Part shown: positions 5,157-9,044 of the stretch, one piece after another
How positions within the stretch are numbered: the first letter of the stretch is position 1
Layout: every line of letters starts with the position of its first letter
Assembly (NCBI RefSeq): GCF_030453725.1
Contig: NZ_JAKDJU010000124.1
Coordinates: 1 to 9,044 of the forward strand
Origin: Brevibacterium picturae
GTDB lineage: Bacteria > Actinomycetota > Actinomycetes > Actinomycetales > Brevibacteriaceae
Length of the DNA stretch: 9,044 bases
Reading direction: 5' to 3'
Notes under the pieces: generated by a model
Told to the model about the DNA's origin: nothing
The model's input: only the letters and a program-made list of their open reading frames with translations
Databases searched by the model: none
Position numbers and translations under genes: made by a program

Positions 5157-7496
5157 TCAGTGCCTGCCGTGGCCGGCCGAGGCGCGGGCCTCGTCTCGTT
5201 CGGATTCGGCGAGGAGATGGGTTCCCTCGTTCCGAGTCCTGTCGGACTGATTCTGGTCGGACTGAGCCTCGCCGAGTTGTACGCCACCCGCCGCAGCTGC
5301 ATCAGCAGCTGCGTCGGCGTACTGGTGCTCCGAGCGTGTGATCGCCTTGTGGGGCCACCACATCTTGTTGCCTCCCAGGCTGACGATGGCCGGGACGATG
5401 ACGGTGCGCACCAGCACCGTGTCGACGAGCACGCCGACTCCGACGATGAGCCCCAGCTGGCCCAGGACCATCAGCGGCAGCATACCCAGGGCCGCGAACA
5501 CTCCGGCCAGGACGATGCCGGCACTGGTGATCACGCCGCCGGTGTGGGCCACGGCTTCGATCATGCCCTGGCGGGCGCCGTGGACGACGGATTCCTTCTT
5601 CGCTCGGTGGGACAGGAAGATCGAATAGTCGATGCCCAGTGCCACGAGGAACAGGAATGCGAGGATCGGCACCTGCGCGTCGATGGCGTCCTGGCCGAAG
5701 ACCAACCGGCTGAGGAACGCGCCGAGGCCGATCGCGGCGGCCGAGGATGCGACGTTGACCACGAGCAAGGTTCCCGCCACGAGAGGTGCACGGAGGATGC
5801 CGAGCAGAATGATGAAGCTGATGGCCAGGATCAACGGCGCAATGGTCAGGAAGTCCTGAGCGTTGGCGTCGCGGGCATCGAGTTCGGTTGCCGCCGCGCC
5901 GCCGACCTGTGCATCGGCACCGTCGATCGCATGGACGTCGGCCCGAATGTCCTCGACCAGGTCGAGGCCTGCCGGGCTGTCCGGCGCGAATTCGCCGGTG
6001 ACCATGACCTTCGAGATCGAAGTTCCGCCGGTGCTCGTCTCGTCCGTGACGTTGGCGCGCACGACTCCGTCGATGTCAGCCACGGAGTCCTTGACGTCCT
6101 CCGCATGGCCCGAGTCGGTGACGACCCAGATGGGCTGCGATTCGCCGGGAGGGAAGTGGCCGGCCAGGACGTCGAGGCCCTGGGCTGATTCGGACTGCAC
6201 GCGGAACTTCTCGGACTGGTCCAGTCCCACCGAGGTGCCGATGAGTCCGGTGGCCATGACACCGAGAATGATGATTCCGGCGCCGAGGTGGATGCCCGGC
6301 TTCTTGACCACGCGAGTCGCGATGGTCCTCCAGATGGAGGGCTTGGCAACGGGCTTCGAGATGGTGGAATCGTCGAAATTCTCCTGCACCTTCGGCACGA
6401 AGGGCCAGAAGACGCCCTTGCCGCAGATCGCCAGGACCGGGGGCAGTGCGAAGAGCACGGCTGCCGCGGCGATGATGAGTCCGATCGCGGCGGTGATGCC
6501 CAGTCCACGGGTTCCCGGGATCACGGCGAAGACGAGGCTGAGCAGGGACAGGACGACCGTCAGGTTCGAGGCGAGGATCGTCGATGCTGTGTGGGTCCAG
6601 GCGGACCCCAGTGCCAGGCGGTGATCGAACTCGCGGCCCAGCTCCTCCCGGTAGCGGGAGATGAACAGGAGCGCGTAGTTGGCTCCGGCGCCGAAGACCA
6701 GAACGCTGATGATGCCCGCGTCGAACTGCAGGTCCAGGGCATCACCGACGGCGGCAGTCACAGTGGAGGCGAGGCCGTCGGCGGTGCCGATGACGATGAG
6801 AGGCAGCAGCCACAGGATCGGTGAGCGGTAGGTGATGATGAGCAGCAGGGCGACGATGACGATGGTCACGATGAGGAGTGTGAAGTCCGCACCGCTGAAG
6901 GCCCCTGCGATATCGGCACCGATCGCGGGACCACCGGTGACCAGAAGCGACATTCCGGAGTCTGCGAGCTGGCCGGTCTGGGAGTCATCGGCGATGAAGT
7001 CGCGGAGCCCGTCGACGGTTTCGGCGGTGTCGGAGTTGGTCAGCCCCACCTCGATGGGGACCATGAGCAGTGCGGCCTTGCCGTCCTCGCTCATGATCGG
7101 ACCGCTGGCCTGGGAGTCGCCGTCGGTGGCAGAGGAATCCGGAGCTTCAGTCGAGCCCTTGTTCGAATCACTGGACTGGGCGGAGTCGATGTAGTCGCTG
7201 ATCGAACCGCTCAGCTTCCCCAACTCTGTCCGGTCGGTCTCGCTGAGGACCGAACCGTCATCGTAGGAGGCCACGACCATGACCGACTGTGTGTCAGCGT
7301 CGGGGAACTTCTGCAGGAGCTGGGCGGTTTGGGTGGATTCGGAATCGGCCGGAGCGGATTCGGTGGCCCGGTCCTCGCCTGCCCCGGACAGGAGTCCGAA
7401 GAGGAGCGAGACGAGGATGACGACCCCGCCGAGGACGAACCACGAACCGCGCTTCGACACGAGCGTGTGTGCGCTTTTCGTCAGTGTTGTGTTCAT
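5157..7496 (-). CDS. MMPL-family (RND superfamily) membrane exporter
   Basis: This 779-residue inner-membrane protein has the MMPL architecture: TM1 (about 18-38), a periplasmic-side domain (about 40-200), TM2-6 (about 203-358), a cytoplasmic linker, TM7 (about 402-422), a second outer domain (about 423-550) and TM8-12 (about 551-709). Family members export lipids, drugs or small molecules using proton influx. The second half keeps the Asp-Tyr pair in LGIDYSIFLSHR (D623-Y624). The equivalent first-half motif reads GAGANYALLFISRYREEL, with N273-Y274 where MmpL3-type proteins have Asp-Tyr. The first outer domain has an acidic Ser-rich insert (about 106-132), and the C-terminal tail (about 720-779) is polar and low-complexity. 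The ATG at 7496 has only a weak ribosome site. The two-component system follows 275 bases downstream on the same strand and may control it. The substrate is unknown. Confidence 0.92.
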   Translation of the reverse strand: MNTTLTKSAHTLVSKRGSWFVLGGVVILVSLLFGLLSGAGEDRATESAPADSESTQTAQLLQKFPDADTQSVMVVASYDDGSVLSETDRTELGKLSGSISDYIDSAQSSDSNKGSTEAPDSSATDGDSQASGPIMSEDGKAALLMVPIEVGLTNSDTAETVDGLRDFIADDSQTGQLADSGMSLLVTGGPAIGADIAGAFSGADFTLLIVTIVIVALLLIITYRSPILWLLPLIVIGTADGLASTVTAAVGDALDLQFDAGIISVLVFGAGANYALLFISRYREELGREFDHRLALGSAWTHTASTILASNLTVVLSLLSLVFAVIPGTRGLGITAAIGLIIAAAAVLFALPPVLAICGKGVFWPFVPKVQENFDDSTISKPVAKPSIWRTIATRVVKKPGIHLGAGIIILGVMATGLIGTSVGLDQSEKFRVQSESAQGLDVLAGHFPPGESQPIWVVTDSGHAEDVKDSVADIDGVVRANVTDETSTGGTSISKVMVTGEFAPDSPAGLDLVEDIRADVHAIDGADAQVGGAAATELDARDANAQDFLTIAPLILAISFIILLGILRAPLVAGTLLVVNVASSAAAIGLGAFLSRLVFGQDAIDAQVPILAFLFLVALGIDYSIFLSHRAKKESVVHGARQGMIEAVAHTGGVITSAGIVLAGVFAALGMLPLMVLGQLGLIVGVGVLVDTVLVRTVIVPAIVSLGGNKMWWPHKAITRSEHQYADAAADAAAAGGVQLGEAQSDQNQSDRTRNEGTHLLAESERDEARASAGHGRH

Positions 7497-7502
7497 GTCT
7501 CA

Positions 7503-7523
7503 AGCTCATCAATTTTCTGAGCT
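7503..7523. promoter_or_regulatory. Inverted repeat in the MMPL gene leader, operator or RNA hairpin
   Basis: AGCTCA (7503-7508) and TGAGCT (7518-7523) are perfect 6-base arms around 9 AT-rich bases, ending 6 bases before the MMPL start codon. As DNA it could bind a dimeric repressor. As RNA it could occlude the ribosome site. Confidence 0.4.
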
Positions 7524-7544
7524 GGAAACATCGCCTAGGAGTTC

Positions 7545-7550
7545 AGACTA
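7545..7550 (-). promoter_or_regulatory. Candidate -10 box for the MMPL gene
   Basis: On the minus strand the hexamer reads TAGTCT, fitting TANNNT, within an AT-rich patch 48 bases upstream of the ATG. The implied transcript would start near 7538 and include the palindrome at 7503-7523. No convincing -35 element is seen at 17-18 bases upstream, so this is tentative. Confidence 0.25.
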
Positions 7551-7622
7551 AATCTGCAACTTTCGATGGGGAAAACGACCCGGTCGGCATGAGCACACTC
7601 TCCGACCTGGGCAGATGCCTCA

Positions 7623-7640
7623 GTCGGTGGCGTCGCCGAC
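7623..7640. terminator. Weak hairpin after the nicotinamidase gene
   Basis: GTCGG (7623-7627) and CCGAC (7636-7640) form a 5-base stem just beyond the stop codon at 7643. No T run follows on the minus strand. It may reduce read-through toward the MMPL gene, but the evidence is only the short stem. Confidence 0.2.
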
Positions 7641-7642
7641 GG

Positions 7643-8209
7643 CTACTCGATCCTGGCTCCTGCTGCGTCCATCTCGGCCAGCGCCACCGTCGACGAGTCG
7701 GTGCCGACACCGGCGATGAGGTCCTGCAGAACACGGACGGACCAGCCGCCCTTCAGGGCGTCGAGGACCGTGGCGCACACGCAATGGTCGGTGGCGATCC
7801 CGACGACGTCCACCTCGGCGATGGTGAGGTTTCTCAGCAGATCGCCGAGGCGGTCCCCCGCTTCCGTCGTTCCCTGAAAGGCCGAGTAGTCAGGAGTGCC
7901 CCGTCCCTTGCGCACGTGATGGGTGACCGCGTCGGTGCTCAGCAGAGGGTCGTACTCGGCACCCTCGGTGTCCGCGACGCAGTGGACGGGCCAGGTGTCG
8001 ACGAAGTCGGGAGTCTGGCTGAAGTGGCCTCCGTTGTCGCTGTCGGCATCGTGCCAGTCGCGGGAGGCGATGATCGCGTCATAGTCGCCGGCGTGGGCGT
8101 CAAGGTAACGGGTGACCTCGGTGGCCACGGTGTCACCACCGTCCACGCCGAGCGCGCCGCCTTCGGTGAAGTCGTTCTGGATGTCCACGATGAGAAGTGC
8201 CTTCGCCAT
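7643..8209 (-). CDS. pncA: Nicotinamidase (isochorismatase-like hydrolase)
   Basis: This 188-residue cytoplasmic enzyme converts nicotinamide to nicotinate and ammonia for NAD salvage; family members also hydrolyse pyrazinamide. The catalytic triad is visible: D9 in LLIVDIQNDF, K101 in VRKG and C143 in ATDHCV. The metal ligands are also present: D51 and H53 in SRDWH, H62 in GGHF and H76 in WPVHC. The length matches mycobacterial PncA (186). ATG at 8209 is preferred because the family starts just before the KALLIVD strand and because TATGCT lies 6 bases upstream, fitting a leaderless transcript. Longer in-frame starts exist (ATG 8236, GTG 8269); the GTG would overlap the upstream GrpB-family stop. 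It lies 50 bases downstream of that gene and may be transcribed both from it and independently. Confidence 0.93.
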   Translation of the reverse strand: MAKALLIVDIQNDFTEGGALGVDGGDTVATEVTRYLDAHAGDYDAIIASRDWHDADSDNGGHFSQTPDFVDTWPVHCVADTEGAEYDPLLSTDAVTHHVRKGRGTPDYSAFQGTTEAGDRLGDLLRNLTIAEVDVVGIATDHCVCATVLDALKGGWSVRVLQDLIAGVGTDSSTVALAEMDAAGARIE

Positions 8210-8215
8210 ACCTCG

Positions 8216-8221
8216 AGCATA
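8216..8221 (-). promoter_or_regulatory. Candidate -10 box for a leaderless pncA transcript
   Basis: On the minus strand TATGCT (TANNNT) is followed by six bases and then the ATG at 8209, placing the expected transcription start at or next to the A of the start codon. The bases just before the ATG include GAGG, but only one base away, too close for a normal ribosome site. The -35 region is not convincing. Confidence 0.45.
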
Positions 8222-8259
8222 GGCGCTTTCGTCCATTTTTCCAGAGGTCACGACGGGAT

Positions 8260-8907
8260 TCAGATCCACCCGTGGCCACGGAACATGGTGCGATAGATGT
8301 CCCTGACGACGGATTGCTTGCGAGCGTTGTAATCCATGACCGTCTCACCAGCGGCATTCGCCTCGGCGGCTGAGCGCAGCTTCGCTTTCTGGTAGCGGTG
8401 CCGGTCGGCGGAGTTGTCGCGCAACCAGTCGCGGAACAGCCCCATGCGGGCGACTTCCGGGCACCGGGGTCCGAACACGTGGAGGTTGCACATCGGCGCG
8501 AGTGGGTTGCCTGTGTCGGCATCCAGATGTTTGAACATTCGGTGCTGATACCAGCCCGGCTGACGGATCACGAGAGTCAGGTCGAGCGCCTCCAGAGGTG
8601 CCCGGTACACCGACTCTTCGCCGGGGTCTGCGACAACGAGCGCAATGTCGATGATGGGCTTCGCCGCCAGCCCCGGCACCGAAGTGGACCCGACATGCTC
8701 GATGCCGAGCACCCCAGGTCCAAGGGCGGAGTGAATCTGTTTTTCAAGCTTCGAATACTGCTCTGACCAGCCAGGATCATGATCGATGAGTTCAATCGGT
8801 GCATGCGGCAGGCCGGTGCGGACCCAGACGTCTGGGTCATCGACGTTGCTGAAGGTGGTGATCCCGTCCGGCTCAGCATAGAACGGGTCGACGGTGTCGT
8901 CATTCAT
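8260..8907 (-). CDS. GrpB family protein (UPF0157)
   Basis: This 215-residue soluble protein belongs to the GrpB/UPF0157 family, which has a nucleotidyltransferase-like fold and no firmly established general role; some fused homologues carry dephospho-CoA kinase. The family signature is clear: DHDPGW (42-47), IEHVGSTSVPGLAAKPIIDI (69-88) with the GSTSVPG loop and K83-P-I-I-D-I, NLHVF (141-145), FRDWLR (158-163) and the helical C-terminal region with YQKAKL (172-177) and MDYNARKQSVV (191-201). About 35 residues precede the usual start of the domain. The ATG at 8907 has GGAG 11 bases upstream, rather far. The stop is TGA at 8262-8260. Neighbours give no strong hint of its job. Confidence 0.88.
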   Translation of the reverse strand: MNDDTVDPFYAEPDGITTFSNVDDPDVWVRTGLPHAPIELIDHDPGWSEQYSKLEKQIHSALGPGVLGIEHVGSTSVPGLAAKPIIDIALVVADPGEESVYRAPLEALDLTLVIRQPGWYQHRMFKHLDADTGNPLAPMCNLHVFGPRCPEVARMGLFRDWLRDNSADRHRYQKAKLRSAAEANAAGETVMDYNARKQSVVRDIYRTMFRGHGWI

Positions 8908-8933
8908 GTCCGCATCATCTCCACATCGGGTCG

Positions 8934-8979
8934 TGTCAACTCGACTTTGAGTCGCACTGTCGCCGGGTTCCGAGCATAG
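8934..8979 (-). promoter_or_regulatory. Possible promoter region for the GrpB-family gene
   Basis: In the 82-base gap before the gene, the minus strand carries TATGCT at 8979-8974 within CCTATGCTCG, the same context as the pncA -10 candidate. It also has an exact TTGACA at 8939-8934, but no good -10 follows that at normal spacing. A small inverted repeat, CGACT (8942-8946) and AGTCG (8950-8954), lies between them. Each element is short, so confidence is low. Confidence 0.25.
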
Positions 8980-8989
8980 GCCAGTCGGG

Positions 8990-9044
8990 TCAGCCGGTCG
9001 GTTTGCCCTCGAACCAATAGAACTGCGAGAAGTGATGGTCCTTC
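8990..9044 (-). CDS. Partial CDS, C-terminal 17 codons of an unidentified gene
   Basis: At the right edge the minus strand reads KDHHFSQFYWFEGKPTG and then TGA (8992-8990). The aromatic, folded-protein-like composition and high third-position GC suggest a genuine coding end rather than chance. Only 17 codons are visible, so no family can be assigned. It ends 82 bases before the GrpB-family start, on the same strand. Confidence 0.5.
   Translation of the reverse strand, partial: KDHHFSQFYWFEGKPTG

Noticed and set aside
4872..6188. 438-codon open frame on the plus strand, opposite the MMPL gene
   Set aside because: It spans a gene end, an intergenic repeat array and half of the MMPL gene in antisense. 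The composition is rich in Asp, Arg, Gln and His, there is no ribosome site, and no family is recognisable.
8934..8939. Exact TTGACA as a -35 box for the GrpB-family gene
   Set aside because: No acceptable -10 lies 16-18 bases downstream, and the start codon is too close. It was kept only as part of a low-confidence promoter region.

Overview
The window looks like a chromosomal segment of a GC-rich actinobacterium. The evidence is the strongly GC-biased third codon positions, GTG starts, a NarL-type two-component system beside an MMPL transporter, and a probable leaderless gene. A Micrococcales member such as Brevibacterium fits my impression of the protein sequences, but nothing here fixes the genus. 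No rRNA, tRNA, CRISPR array, transposase or phage gene is visible.

Layout, left to right. A partial minus-strand gene (1-197) with a Ser/Pro/Asp-rich N-terminus runs off the left edge. A 493-base divergent non-coding region follows, with an AT-rich palindrome, two copies of a GC-rich repeat, a hairpin, and a probable promoter-operator for the next gene. The only complete plus-strand gene (691-1224) encodes an SRPBCC/AHSA1-like protein. The convergent gap after it carries a third good repeat copy and a decayed one. All remaining genes are on the minus strand: a two-domain ChrA chromate-transporter-family protein (1471-2790), a NarL/FixJ response regulator (2921-3541), its membrane histidine kinase (3538-4881, overlapping the regulator by 4 bases), an MMPL/RND-type exporter (5157-7496), a nicotinamidase (7643-8209), a GrpB/UPF0157 protein (8260-8907), and the last 17 codons of a further gene at the right edge.

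How the genes may work together: the kinase and regulator are certainly a pair and are translationally coupled. The MMPL exporter lies upstream of them and chrA downstream, all in one direction, so a membrane-signal-responsive export module is plausible. The 130-275 base gaps, each holding short tandem repeats, mean that one shared transcript is not established. The nicotinamidase serves NAD salvage and is probably separate. The protein-coding content is otherwise ordinary. The least explained signal is the family of about 70-bp GC-rich repeats, with hairpin potential, that brackets the SRPBCC gene in direct orientation.
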